Shown here: positions 37,068-50,305 of the stretch, piece after piece
Layout of the letters: each line of letters starts with the position of its first letter
How positions within the stretch are numbered: the first letter of the stretch is position 1
Assembly: GCA_949318235.1 (NCBI GenBank)
Contig: OX439134.1
Location: 24,872,662-24,936,661, forward strand
Origin: Ecdyonurus torrentis
Lineage: Eukaryota > Arthropoda > Insecta > Ephemeroptera > Heptageniidae
DNA length: 64,000 bases
Direction of reading: 5' to 3'
Made by a program: the position numbers and the translations under genes
The notes under the pieces: model-generated
The model's input: the letters and a program-made list of their open reading frames with translations, nothing else
Databases searched by the model: none
Told to the model about the DNA's origin: nothing

Positions 37068-37139
37068 TCGGCAAGCTAATTTATTTAAGTAATCTCGTTT
37101 TGAGAGTATTTTAAAGAAACATAAAAAATGCATTCTTTA

Positions 37140-38361
37140 AATGCAAATTATAAAAACATGTTTTGCATATAACAATATTTTAGTACGATATTTTACGTAA
37201 CATAGGAATAAAAAAAAAAAAAGATATTTTAAAGTGTTAGAATATAATATATATTTTTTCCCGTCTACCTTCTCCCCAATACCTCATATACCTGATGCAC
37301 TCTTTCAGAGATTTTAATGTAAAAGTCGATGCAGTATTGTACAGTACCTCTACTCATACATTTGCGTTTTATTTTAGGTGAGGGATTATTTGCTACCTGA
37401 CCAGAAGACCCTCATTACTTTATGCATGAATTAATATTGAGAACTCAAAGAAACAATTACATTGAATTAAAATTATTACAGTTGGTTTGTTAATAAAAAT
37501 CCAAAAATATATTTTTTTTATCGTCATTCTAGCATCATTTTTAATATTTAATGAAAAAAATTTTGAAGTCTTTGCTTGCCTTTTTTCTTGAAAATGACGC
37601 TAGAACGACAATAAATATATAGGTGTATGCGTGGATTAAAAAAAAAAGAAAAAAACATGGATGCATTTTAACTCACTTCAACTTTTCCTAGTACAGTAAT
37701 TGTAGATATAAAAGCTTACATAAGTCGTATAGTCAGGTAATCATACGCTTTTCAACTTTTGGTTGCTAAAATATGTTTTCACCTGCACCCACCGATACAA
37801 AATCAAAATACCAAGTTACTTTTTATGTAAAATTCAACCTTTTTTTAGTGACACGTACAAATAGTATTTCAGTAAAATATATAGTAAATAATTAATAATA
37901 TAAATAAAAAAAAAATAATAACTTTTAAAAAAATAATGTATTAATAAAATAGCAAGAAAACCAGGGTATCTTTAAATTATAATATACTCAAAAGAAAATG
38001 TTTAGAATCCATTTACCGTATAGTATAGTTGTTGTATATAGTTGTGAAAATAATAGACGGGATAGTTGAGGCCCGAGGGATCGTCAATGGTATAAAGAAC
38101 AGGGGAAAAAAAAGAACATGAGGTATATGTCCAGAATCTTGCCATTTTTTTTTTATTTTTTATTTTTTTTTCTTTGCACCTGCAGTCTTGCACTGCCCGA
38201 TAAGAGGAGTCTAAATCTATAAAAGTCAACTTCCATAAAAAAAAATTGTCATTGCGAGCGAACAAACATATAATAAAATTTTAAAATTTGTTTGGGAAAA
38301 TATAAGCTGCGTGTTTACAATTAAATTATAATATGACTGAATATATATATATAATATTTAT

Positions 38362-38440
<79 letters not shown>

Positions 38441-38525
38441 ATACATATAAATTATAATTATATTATATTATTCACACACACACACACGAACACACACACA
38501 ATAACTTAATATTGGTAAATTATTG
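37140..38525. other. AT-rich stretch with (TA)n and (CA)n
   Basis: Contains (TA)n at about 38366-38430 and (CA)n at about 38473-38500. The ORF at 38002-38265 (-) has no recognisable domain. No gene is supported. Confidence 0.5.
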
Positions 38526-38529
38526 ATCT

Positions 38530-38799
38530 AAAATGACTTTTATTCTTTGATTTTTTTTTAAATCGATTTTTTTAAAGGGTATTTTTTTTTAAAAAAATCG
38601 AATTATTTTGACGGTTTTTATATATAAGAAATAAGATTAATCGATTTTTTTTAATTTAAGGTTTTTCGGAATTTTAAATCGTTAATATGCAATTCGATTT
38701 TTAATTTTCGATTTTCGGTTTTATGCAATATCTCGAAACCGGTTTTCTTATTTCATGAAACCGGTTTTCAAAATAAACCGGATTAAATCCACAGCTCTA
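38530..38799. mobile_element. Family H repeat, copy 2
   Basis: Ends TTAAATCCACAGCTCTA, the inverse of the 31528 terminus. Rich in AATCGATTT and GAAACCGG words. The left edge is not defined. Confidence 0.5.
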
Positions 38800-38811
38800 G
38801 TATATATTATA

Positions 38812-39130
38812 GCTTGTTCTGTAAAGTATAGTGAATCTCATTTACAGTGATTGGCTGACCAACAAAATAAGACACATTCATTGGTTGATCTTGTTTTTTG
38901 AGCCGATAAAAGTGAGTCGCATGTTTCGTTTGGAACTTTTTTTTTGTGAGTTTCTTTCATTTTTATCAAGTTCAAAGTTCTAAAAGAAGAAATAACAATG
39001 ATCGACCATAATATGTATATAAACGTAGTAAACAGGTAACGTCATCAGTCATCATATCCAGCTGTTTTTAACAAAGGAACATTTTCGAAGCTGGCTCAAT
39101 ATTTGTGTGTAGTCTATAGAACGAGCATAT
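38812..39130. mobile_element. Family F repeat, copy 2 (inverted)
   Basis: Reverse complement of 7955-8255, with GTGATTGGCTGACCAACAAA, GACACATTCATTGG and GTTTTTAACAAAGGAA. Edges GCTTGTTCTGTA and TATAGAACGAGC are inverted repeats. Confidence 0.65.
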
Positions 39131-39134
39131 ATTT

Positions 39135-40480
39135 TGTTATTGTATTGATTGAACAGATGTCTGAATTTTATTTTATAGATAAAGTTTTTTGATGATATTG
39201 TAGGTGATGATACCATCCAAAATCATAAACTCAACAACATTAATGGAAATGAATGAGATGAGTTGGATTTGGTGAACTTGTGACTTGTAGCTCTCTACTC
39301 TCTACCACCTTGCACTGCCAGGACTGGCCAGAGAAACGACTTAAATAAAACGGCAAGGAGACGCTTTTCACAATACTAACTAACGCCACCATCATTAAAC
39401 AAACCCTTTGTTTGAAGCTATTATTATTATTATTATGATTATTATTATTATTTTTTTTTTTTACAATATATAAATTGTATTGACAAATGGAAATTTATTT
39501 TGTAATTATATACAATTTAATTTTGCAGATTTAGAATACCAAATACACTTGACATGGCGAGCAAAGCCTTGAATGATATTGAAAGAAGAAATGTTTTTGT
39601 AGATATTTGTTATAAATTTTCACACAAAATGACGTTCCTTTCCGTTAGTGCAAACACTTGGAGTGTGTTTCTGCATTATATTTGAGCAATTTCCGTATAA
39701 ATAGCATAAGTATTGTGGAGCTCAGTAAAAATGTCTCCTTCCCAAGAAAACACCTCTCTTATCATTTTACGTCAGACATATTAGTGCATACAGTCATTTT
39801 ACTTAAAAATGAATTTCTATATAATTATTTGCTTATGAACATACAATGCAATCAGATGGAGATTTCAGTCGACTCAAAAGAGTAAAATGACTGTACACAT
39901 TTTTCCATCATAAGATGAGCACAAGCTTTTTCAACCAATCAAAGTGTTTTTTTAATAGAGATCAAAAAAATAAAAAATAAAAAATAAAAAAAAGCTTTTC
40001 TATTAAGCATAGGCATTAACGTATGAAGAAAACAAAAGAAGAACGGCGTTTATATAAAATAGGTTTAAATTGAGTATCTTTAAAATTAATCAGCAATATT
40101 TAAACCCTATAGCTTTTTCATTATAATTTCAATGTTATTCTTAAGAAGAAAACATCATGTGTAGAAGAAACAGATATTTGAGTTGATATTTTCTTACATC
40201 AAAGAACTTTAATTCTGTAAAGAATCAAGTGAAAATCTTTATTGAAAATGAAAATTAGTGTAGAGAACTGTTATCAAAGTGAACTGATAAATCATGTTGA
40301 TATAGAAAATAGAACCAATATGCTGTGTCTTTTAACTCTCCAGTATTCCCATTCCCGCATAAACTTAAAAAAAAAACAAAAAAACAAAAAAAAAAAAATG
40401 AAAAGCACAGGAAATTGTAACTTTTAATTTAAGAGAGCGTATAATAGAAATTGTAAACCAGATTAATTAATTTGTAATTT
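39135..40480. other. AT-rich stretch with weak exon-like words
   Basis: A somewhat GC-richer block at 39290-39410 contains CTTAAATAAAACGGC, followed by (ATT)n. A pyrimidine-AG and a 43-codon ORF begin near 39529 (MASKALNDIERR). No complete exon pair or known domain could be supported. Confidence 0.35.
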
Positions 40481-40487
40481 TACCTCA

Positions 40488-40697
40488 CGGAAATAATATA
40501 TTTCGTAATTTATGCTACATTTATGTTATTATACAGCATAAATGATTCTTAAATTAGAACAATATAAATAATTATTATGTACAATTTAATATTTATGCTT
40601 TGTAACGTAGTTAATATGTAGCATACATTATGCTGTCTGTAATGAACAAATTGCGCTAAAAATGAGCTATAGCATAATTATGTATTTATATTTGTCA
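40488..40697. mobile_element. Family C MITE, copy
   Basis: Starts GGAAATAATATATTTCGTAA, then TTTATGCTAC, and ends AGCATAATTATGTATTTATA, as in family C. It contains several AGCATAAAT-type words. Confidence 0.5.
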
Positions 40698-40734
40698 GTG
40701 CTCCAGTTTGTAGGTATATGAAGGTACGATCTTA

Positions 40735-41020
40735 TAGACCCTTTTCACATCCTTGCGCTTTGACGCCATGTTTGTGATGCGTAATGCATTAGCCAGCATA
40801 AGGGAAACGTCTTTTTCCCTCATTTTTCGCATAAATAAAAGTTTATTTCGACTGCACGCATTTTTCTCATATTCTTCTAGCTTATTAGGACCAATAAATA
40901 TGGCTTAGATTGAGTTTTGAAGCTTCGTTTTCTATTAAAAAAATTACATTTTTCCTATGCTTGCCTGCGTATTCCTTACCAACAAAATGACGGCTTTTAA
41001 ATATGAGTGGAGGCGGTCTA
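40735..41020. mobile_element. Family B MITE, copy 1
   Basis: TAGACCCTTTTCACATCCTT to GGAGGCGGTCTA. Matches 62414-62705 in reverse orientation (TCCTTGCGCTTTGACGCCAT; CTTATTAGGACCAA against the other copy). Inverted TAGACC/GGTCTA ends. It is non-coding. Confidence 0.65.
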
Positions 41021-41029
41021 TATATGATT

Positions 41030-41335
41030 TACTATAACACTGATATAAAGATGATTAATTTTAAAGGACTTTTAAAGACATTTTGTGTTGAGTATAAAGT
41101 AGCTTTTTAAGTTATACTTTAATAATAAAATATTATACGAATTTAATTGTTAAAATTAGAATAGTAAAACGACTTTGACGTAGTAAATTTTCTCATAATT
41201 TAAGTTTATTTTACTATTATGTGAAATTCTCTATATGTATACTTTATGGTAAGTTAAATAACTTAAAAGTAAGTCAAGCATAAATAAGTTTTTGTGTTCA
41301 TTTGTAGACCCTTTTTTTCCACCTTTGTGAACATG
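41030..41335. other. AT-rich stretch, no gene seen
   Basis: No feature visible. Confidence 0.5.
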
Positions 41336-41719
41336 CATACACTGCAAAAATTGTGTCTTTGCAAAAGTTGGAATTAACAACTTTTTTCTTGAAAAGCCGT
41401 TTGTAAAGACTTGCACAACGAAAAGACAGTCCTTTAGTCTTCATTTTTAAGACGTTTAAGGGACTTAAAGAATTTTTTGAAAATGAAGAAGACGGAAGAC
41501 GTTTGCAAAAGTGTCTTCCGTCTTCCGTAGGTCACGTGATCATCATTGTGACGTCATGACAAAAGAAGAACGTCAAGCGCAACTTCCTTTCCACGAGGCA
41601 ATGACGCATACATTGAAGTACCGCGCCCAAATGTTGCTCCGAAATTTATTCAATTATGTTCTTTTTATTGATCAATAAAGTGCAGTGTGACAATAAAATA
41701 TGAAATATAAGTGTTATAG

Positions 41720-41860
41720 TTATGTGCCGTGATATCAGATACCACCAAGAAGTTGAAACAAACCGAAGAATTGGATCACAAAACTATTGCCGTTGACGCC
41801 ATGCAATAGTTGAAACAGCCCAACTTCTTGGACTTTTTTTTATACCGTCCACATCTAGAG
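41720..41860 (+). other. Candidate exon 1 (3' part) of an unknown transcript
   Basis: Ends ACATCTAGAG before the donor GTATGT at 41861. The start is undefined. The frame that continues into exon 2 has a TAG at about 41807 and no ATG after it, so coding use is doubtful. Confidence 0.3.
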
Positions 41861-42126
41861 GTATGTATAACAATAAGAGTTCTTGCATTTATGTAAAAAG
41901 TAATTTAGAAATTTTAGTGGTTATTATAGTTCCTTATATTATTTTGGTATATAATAACTTAAAATCAGTCACAATAATACATGAAACTATCATGATGTTT
42001 TTATAACGAAAACTTATGCTTCCATAACGTAAGAACATTTTCTGCGCCAATATATAGGTATATAAACGAATGCAAAACAAATTGTTTTTAGAACACAATA
42101 TTCATATGAATGCATTTCTTAAATAG

Positions 42127-42231
42127 GCGGTTGGCGCCAAGGTTGGCGGGCGCCAGCGTTGGTGTGAGAGATGCATGCATCGCGGTATGGTGACACACGC
42201 CGGAGCAGCTGGAGCACGGTCATGTGTCAAG
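42127..42231 (+). other. Candidate exon 2, 105 bp, open frame
   Basis: A strikingly GC-rich 105-bp block in AT-rich DNA, bounded by TTAAATAG (acceptor) and AAG|GTCAGT (donor). Exactly 35 codons are open in one frame (with RWCERCMHRGMVTHAG), and the frame continues into candidate exon 3 (RNSVSDKSASYHEPMTH, then stop). No protein family is recognised. Confidence 0.45.
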
Positions 42232-42396
42232 GTCAGTCATATATGTCCTCCTCTCTCTATCTCTCTCACTCAAGCATATTTCTTTAAAATATTAGAATAA
42301 TATTAATTATTTTGCACATAGATCGAGTTTTAATTATATATATTATATAAGATATTATTTAAAATAATCAGTTAATGGAACATGGGACATTACTCG

Positions 42397-42427
<31 letters not shown>

Positions 42428-42820
42428 CCTCATTCTCTTTATTTTATTTACAAGTTAAAAATTGCATAAAAATGAATGGTTAATTACTTAATTCCAAAAT
42501 ATTGAAACTAATTTAGCTATATTTTTTAATATAAACATTTATAATATATTTGTTTTCTATATAAGTTTTATAAATTTACATTTAATTATTAGTTTTTACA
42601 CGCAATAATTAAGATAAAAATAACATTGCAATTGCGCTGCAGAACATTCTATTATATTGCGTCTTTTTTTTTTCTTTTTTTTTCTTTCTTATTCTTAAAT
42701 TTGCCTCTAGAAGTGTTTTATTATTTCACATCTTTTTATATTATTGTTTTGAAAGCAGAACTTTTTAGTTTTTTCTTTTTATTATAGACTTATTCAAAAG
42801 TATGTATTTCTTGTATATAG

Positions 42821-42906
42821 CGCAACAGTGTGAGCGATAAAAGTGCATCTTATCATGAGCCGATGACACATTGATGAGGAACAACTGCCTGGTTTTCGAA
42901 TACAGA
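42821..42906 (+). other. Candidate exon 3, 86 bp
   Basis: Bounded by TTCTTGTATATAG and the near-consensus donor GA|GTAAGT. More complex sequence than the surrounding introns. The exon 2 frame ends at a TGA after 17 codons. Confidence 0.4.
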
Positions 42907-42926
42907 GTAAGTTCTTTATCAAGTAT

Positions 42927-42929
<3 letters not shown>

Positions 42930-43011
<82 letters not shown>
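42930..43011. repeat. (CT)n microsatellite
   Basis: About 80 bp of CT, just downstream of candidate exon 3. A shorter (CT)n with TTTCT breaks lies at about 42395-42428. Confidence 0.96.
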
Positions 43012-43015
<4 letters not shown>

Positions 43016-43595
43016 ATCCTCTTTCAGTATTAAATAATTAGTTTGTTTTCTTTCAAAATTTATATAGAACAGCAGTTATTTAATAATATATTTATTTAAA
43101 ATATCAGAAAAGGTCACAGCTTTTATTATTTTTCTTGTTTATAAATTTTATAGTCGTTTTAATACAGAATTCAAAGTTTAATCTTAAATTGTTTAATATT
43201 TTTTATATTTATCTAACAAACAAATGCCAATGAAATGCATGTTTAAATTTCTTTTATCCATCTTTTTTTTTTCTTTTTTTCTTTTTTTTTTTTTACTTAT
43301 TTTTAGGGAGTTTTCTATTTTGATATGCATTTATTTCTCCTATTTATCTATTTGTAATTTTTTTCCTGTTATATTTTCTCTCTCTATCTATCTTTCTCTC
43401 TTTTTTTTTTGTATTTTAAAGAAGGGGTATAAAGTTCTTTAAATGCTGAATCTGTGTCAATATTTATTTTATATCATTACTAAATTTGAATAGCATAAAT
43501 TTTTAAGCATAATTATGTTTATGCTTAGTAGCATAGTTTTATGCAGTTTATATCAGGAATTAAGTCGTATTTAATTTAATACTTTATGATGCCTT

Positions 43596-43787
<192 letters not shown>

Positions 43788-43908
43788 CATTATATTGTTT
43801 ATTTATTTTTATTTTTATTTAAAAAAATAATACGGGACCATTTTCAAGTCTTATTGAAATCTTTAATTTGGTAATAATAATAATACTAAAATAAAACTAT
43901 TTTTTTAG

Positions 43909-44062
43909 GGACTGAATTTGTTATAGTCACAGTGATGTGGTCTGCGCTCTCTCTACACCATGGTGCTCTACTCAACACCAAGCACATGCTGGGCCTTTGC
44001 GCGTGATTCCGAGTGTCAAATAAGGGGACCCTGAATAAAGGACAATCTTATGTTATGAACTG
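43909..44062 (+). other. Candidate terminal exon with poly(A) signal
   Basis: Follows CTATTTTTTTAG and is GC-richer than its surroundings. AATAAA lies at 44034-44039, with an expected cleavage site 15-25 bp later. There is no substantial ORF, so it would be a 3' UTR or part of a non-coding RNA. Confidence 0.4.
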
Positions 44063-45007
44063 AGGATCTCGTAACAAATCCACATGACTTTTTATTGTTT
44101 CTTTTTTTTTTTATTATTTTTTTTATTAAGGTTTTTTTTTCTTGCTATTTTTTAAATTTAAACATTCGTTTTTCATATCTATATAAAATGTTGTAGAAGA
44201 TGTGAAATGACGTAAAATAAATTTAAATCAAATTAAATCTATGTGTGACTTATGTTTGTTTTTTCTAATAATAATTATGATAATCCTGTACCACAAATAA
44301 TATTTTTTGTTACATTTGTATAGCATATTTCTATATTTAATTGATTTATAACAGCATAAAATTATATGGCTTAAGTATAGTATATTCAATAACTCCTTTC
44401 AATTTTTATTCAGTGTCAATGAATTATAATCTAGTCTTAAGGGAACGTAATTAGTTAATATTATTATAAAATTTTAATAATTTTGATTTTGTTTCAGTTT
44501 AACTTCAGATCAAGGTAAACTTACTCAGGTCGACATTTTAGAGGTCTATCAGGTAGCATGATAGGTAATGTAATAGGTTTGGTAGTATATTGTAGGGTCA
44601 GGTTAGGTAGGGTTGGTTAATTTGAAGACGTTTTAATCGTCTCTGCAAGGCTAGGGGTAGTGTCTCAGATAAAGACGGTTTTAGGGTCTTTCAAAGGAAG
44701 ACACTGAAAAAGACAGTTCAACTGCCTCAAATAAGGCTGACTCGTTTTGAGACTTCAGAAATGTCTTTTTACAAGACTTCTCTGTTTGCAGTGTACATGT
44801 ATGTGTTGGGGAGAAAATAGTTTTGAAACAAAGCTTTCATATCAGGACCTTGTAATTTATGAAATTGTCGTTACTTTGGAGAGAGAGAGAGAGAAAGAGA
44901 GAGATGTCAGCTGTGACCAATGCAACTCTCTTCCCTCGCTCAAAAGTGTAATTTTGACCTGTAAAAAGGTCAAATTTAACATTTGGCAACAATTCTACTT
45001 TCAGAGA

Positions 45008-45008
<1 letters not shown>

Positions 45009-45067
<59 letters not shown>
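45009..45067. repeat. (GA)n microsatellite
   Basis: About 59 bp of GA, with its complement-type (CT)n tract about 220 bp downstream. Confidence 0.95.
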
Positions 45068-45069
<2 letters not shown>

Positions 45070-45286
45070 CATGACTTTATTTGATAACTTTCTCTCCCCT
45101 CAAATTGTGTCTATATTTTCATTCACTTGATGTATATCTGTCGGTCATACGGACAGACCCTACTTTGTACAGTTAGTTTTACTATAAAGTGGCTAGTTAT
45201 GATACTTTCTATGGTAAAATATTAGGTATAAAATGTAAATGTTACAATCATAATTGGTTAAAATAAGATTGAATAGAAACTTTAAT

Positions 45287-45290
<4 letters not shown>

Positions 45291-45345
<55 letters not shown>
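45291..45345. repeat. (CT)n microsatellite
   Basis: About 55 bp of CT. Confidence 0.95.
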
Positions 45346-45346
<1 letters not shown>

Positions 45347-45589
45347 AATTTTAATGTTTATAGAGTTTACGTTCACATGGGTCAATTTTATTTCAATAAT
45401 ATTTCCACTAAATTCTTACAACAACTGTTGTGCTTTAAAGCATTGATTGAAATATACAGTACATAAGCAGCAAGTAAAAGTGTTTCAACTATTTTCTATT
45501 TTTCCAGAATCTTGTAAAGTCTTATACGTTTCTCTTCCTGCCAACAGTAGAAAGCTAAATATCAAAATGTTAATAAATATAACAGACAA

Positions 45590-45990
45590 AAGCAGCGATG
45601 GACCACTTGCAATGAATTGTTGTAACGTATTTATATGATAATGATTTTTCAATAAAAATCAATGTTTGAATTTATTTGAAATATTTCCTTCGTTTTGCAA
45701 GTGATCCATTACGTTATTGTTGTTCGTAAACCCTGTTTTCTTGCTACAAAAAAAAATGCGCATTACGTTTGGAATACCATAGTTGATTGTCATTTTAGTG
45801 GCAGGAAACAGGGTTTACGAACAGCATTATTGTTGTCTGTGACGCGTATATTTGAAGCGCGTTACAAAGTTGAAACAATGTAAACAAATGGAGCCGTTCA
45901 CATGTAATTTTCAAAAGCAATGTGAACGCTCCATTTGTTTACACTGTACCAGCTTTGTTACGCGCGTCGACGCACGTCAAATTTACGCGT
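45590..45990. mobile_element. Set of short inverted repeats, probably MITE remnants
   Basis: Three inverted pairs: GATGGACCACTTGCAA against TTGCAAGTGATCCATT (45595/45698); GTTCGTAAACCCTGTTTT against AAACAGGGTTTACGAAC (about 45722/45807); TGTAAACAAATGGAGCGTT-type arms around 45880-45945. The boundaries and family are unknown. Confidence 0.5.
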
Positions 45991-46546
45991 CATATGAATA
46001 ATACTTTAAACGGACTAAAGATCTGCAGCAATGGAAAACCTGCATTGAATGAACTATTTAAAAAAAAATCCATTCTTAATGCATTTCTTATAGAAAAATC
46101 GTTACCATTTATACGTTTCAACAATAAAAAAAAACTTTTATTGCAATTGGTCGATTAGAAATAGGATACACGCACAACTATACAAACAAGTAACAACTTG
46201 GATAGAGAGATTTTTAGGGTCTGGGGGAGGGGGAGAGGTAAAAAATAATTAACTCCCCTCTCATCTCTCTTTACATCAAAGTGACAGACATCATTAGCAC
46301 AATTTATTGATTGACCAATCAACGTCAATCTCATTAAATATACTAATTATTTTGTTTAATTAATATGTCAATATACAATAAATTTATTAATCATAATATT
46401 TTATACTATATTATTTATAATATACAGATATGCATGTATATTTAACAGTTTTCAGTATATCACCCTTTTTAAAATAATTTTCAATTTCATCACAATAGCA
46501 CTCATAATTCTGGGAATGCTATTTGGATGGTGACTGCTGTGCACTG

Positions 46547-46551
<5 letters not shown>

Positions 46552-46616
<65 letters not shown>
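46552..46616. repeat. (CA)n microsatellite
   Basis: About 65 bp of CA that directly abuts, and appears to have replaced, the left end of a family A element. Confidence 0.95.
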
Positions 46617-46618
<2 letters not shown>

Positions 46619-46892
46619 TGCCATTTTGGATAACTCAATAACAACGCCGCATGGGAAAATAACTCATTTTGACAGTTTAAAAACACTTAACAATATTTGT
46701 GAGAGCATTGATGCTGTTAATAGGTCGTATTCGTATCTCAAGTATATGAGAAAAATAAGAGTAACAAAAAATTAAGCAATTTTCCAAAGAAAATAGCCAA
46801 AACGAAGTTTGTCCTACGCTGAGCAATGATATTTACTACTCCAGTATGGCCTCCAAGCGCATAAAACATGATGTCATGCGGATACACCCTAT
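46617..46892. mobile_element. Family A MITE, copy 4 (left end lost)
   Basis: Begins in the body (GATGCCATTTTGGATAACTC) right after the (CA)n tract and ends ATGCGGATACACCCTAT. The terminal 30-40 bp seen in other copies are missing at the left. Confidence 0.75.
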
Positions 46893-47101
46893 AGCAAAGG
46901 CAAAACACATTATGTTACCAGACAAATCAAATAATCAAATGTGGCTATTTCTAAATAACAGACAGTACGTAGAGAACTCTAGAAAATTTTCAATTTTGTA
47001 GGAGCTCTCCTTTAATTTTAAAACAAATAAAGTTTATACTGGACAACATATTAATCACTACAAAGATCTCGGCTGAGCATTAAGATATGCAAGAGTTTTC
47101 T

Positions 47102-47210
47102 ATAGGGTGTATGCGCAAGACGTCATGTTGAATGCGCTTCGATGCCATATTGGAGCAATGAATATCATTTCTCAGCGTAGAACAAACGTGGTTATTGGGT
47201 TTATCGTTTA
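47102..47210. mobile_element. Family A MITE, copy 5 (fragment)
   Basis: TAGGGTGTATGCGCAAGACG then AATGCGCTTCGATGCCATAT and CTCAGCGTAGAACAAACG. It breaks off where the 47213 palindrome begins. Confidence 0.65.
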
Positions 47211-47212
47211 AG

Positions 47213-47688
47213 ACTTGCAAAAGTAGGTTTAGTGAGAAAATAAACAAACTCACAGCCCAACAATACTAACAAAGTGCTAGCAGACGATTTGGTGTTCCTG
47301 TCTCAATTTAACATTATTTTTTATGGTGGAATGCAGCAGCTATAACTTGAGTTAAAATTATTTTTCAGAGCTGAAATTTTTACCGTAGCTTACTAAGCCT
47401 CAAAGCTTTTGTTTTCCTGGATTTGAAGTCAATTTAGTAAAAAACTAACTTTTAACCAAATCACTTGAAAGCCAAAAAAAAAAAAAAAAAAAAAAGCTTG
47501 TAGGCTCAGTAAGCTACAGTAAAAATTTCAGCTCTGAAAAATAATTCTAACTTGAGTTATAGCTGCTTCATTGCCCCATAAGTAAGCATGTTAAATGTAG
47601 ACAGGAACACCAATCGTCTGCTAGCTTTTTATTAGTATTGTTGGGCTGTGAGTTTGTTTATTTTCTCACTAAACCTACTTTTGCAAGT
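47213..47688. mobile_element. 476-bp fold-back element
   Basis: Ends ACTTGCAAAAGTAGGTTTAG and CTAAACCTACTTTTGCAAGT. The arms run inward through AAACTCACAGCCCAACAATA, GCTAGCAGACGATT and TTTTTCAGAGCTGAAATTTT with few mismatches. The non-palindromic centre of about 60-80 bp holds an A run. It interrupts a family A copy. Confidence 0.8.
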
Positions 47689-47689
47689 A

Positions 47690-49510
<1,821 letters not shown>

Positions 49511-49513
49511 TTA

Positions 49514-49727
49514 CATGGATAAAAATAAATGAGGAATTATACTAGCCTATTTTCAATTTCTTTAATACAGCATAATTAATGCTATACTTTACAATTTTTG
49601 TGTTACAACAGCATAAATATTATGTTGTACAGCATAATAGTTTAATAGTGTTATTCTAATATAGTATTATTTATGCTATCATGATAACTGCAGCATAAAC
49701 TAACTAATTTATTTTTTCCGAATGCAT
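49514..49727. mobile_element. Family C MITE, copy
   Basis: CATGGATAAAAATAAATGAG at the left, repeated AGCATAAAT words in the body, and TTTTTTCCGAATGCATG at the right, as in other family C copies. Confidence 0.5.
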
Positions 49728-49729
49728 GT

Positions 49730-50220
49730 AAAATTATATAATAAGTATATTTTAGAGGTTCATAAAAGAATAAATACTGTAACATAAATATTTGTAAAAA
49801 ATTTAATTGAATATAACTTTGTGGAATAAATTCTAATTTTTGTCACTTTTATACGTAATTTTATAGTTATTTTAACTATACCAATCAAGCATCATAATAC
49901 TTAATATTTCTGTGTTAAATTTTAGGATTGTTACTGAGCACCCCCTCCCCCAAGTCAGTAATATGATATCATAACGAATGAAATATTACTATTGCATGGG
50001 ATATTAAATCAAATTTGAAATTTATAATGGAAATTGATCTATTATCAAATGAATCACAAAAAAACATATAAAATTTCATGATGTATCTCAGCAAATAATA
50101 TCATAAAGTTCAAGCCTATAGTATGAGTAAAACCAAATTACAATTGTAAATTAATTTAAGTTTTATAAGGTGTTTCACTCTATAGTATTCTATTTGTTAC
50201 AGCATTATTTAATTTAGCTT
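49730..50220. other. AT-rich stretch, no gene seen
   Basis: No feature visible beyond CACCCCCTCCCCC near 49939. Confidence 0.5.
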
Positions 50221-50305
50221 TATAATACACATAGACCAAAATAAACACGTAATAATTATGCTAGCTCATTTTCAACACAATTTGTTCAATACAATATAAT
50301 TTATA

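Larger units (their letters stand above)
34735..37135. mobile_element. Composite fold-back element with GATC arrays
   Basis: Outer arms 34735-34812 and 37068-37135 are inverted homologues (ATTCTCTCAAAAAGAGAT against ATCTCGTTTTGAGAGTAT; AATAAGCTTACCGA against TCGGCAAGCTAATTT). Inside the left arm sits a 1.03-kb palindrome (34813-35843). Next comes a unit with CCCTGCTCAAAAATCC ends (35845-37067), made of CAAGATCTTG arrays around a unique core of about 550 bp. No protein is encoded. The left arm appears to have continued directly into CCCTGCTC before the palindrome inserted. Confidence 0.6.
44800..45585. other. AT-rich stretch with GA/CT tracts
   Basis: (GA)n at about 44879-44904 and 45009-45067, and (CT)n at 45291-45345. 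The ORF at 44747-45130 runs through the GA repeats and has no domain. Confidence 0.5.

Noticed and set aside
35735..37133. Several overlapping ORFs rich in Gln-Asp-Leu-Ala-Arg-Ser-Cys-Lys
   Set aside because: Self-complementary GATC arrays stay open in many frames on both strands; the peptide pattern follows the DNA repeat.
39526..39670. Exon starting after TTTTGCAG with a 43-codon ORF
   Set aside because: No donor or partner exon and no recognisable protein; base composition equals the background.
44747..45130. 127-codon ORF with Arg-Glu repeats
   Set aside because: Most of the length comes from two (GA)n tracts; the rest has no domain.
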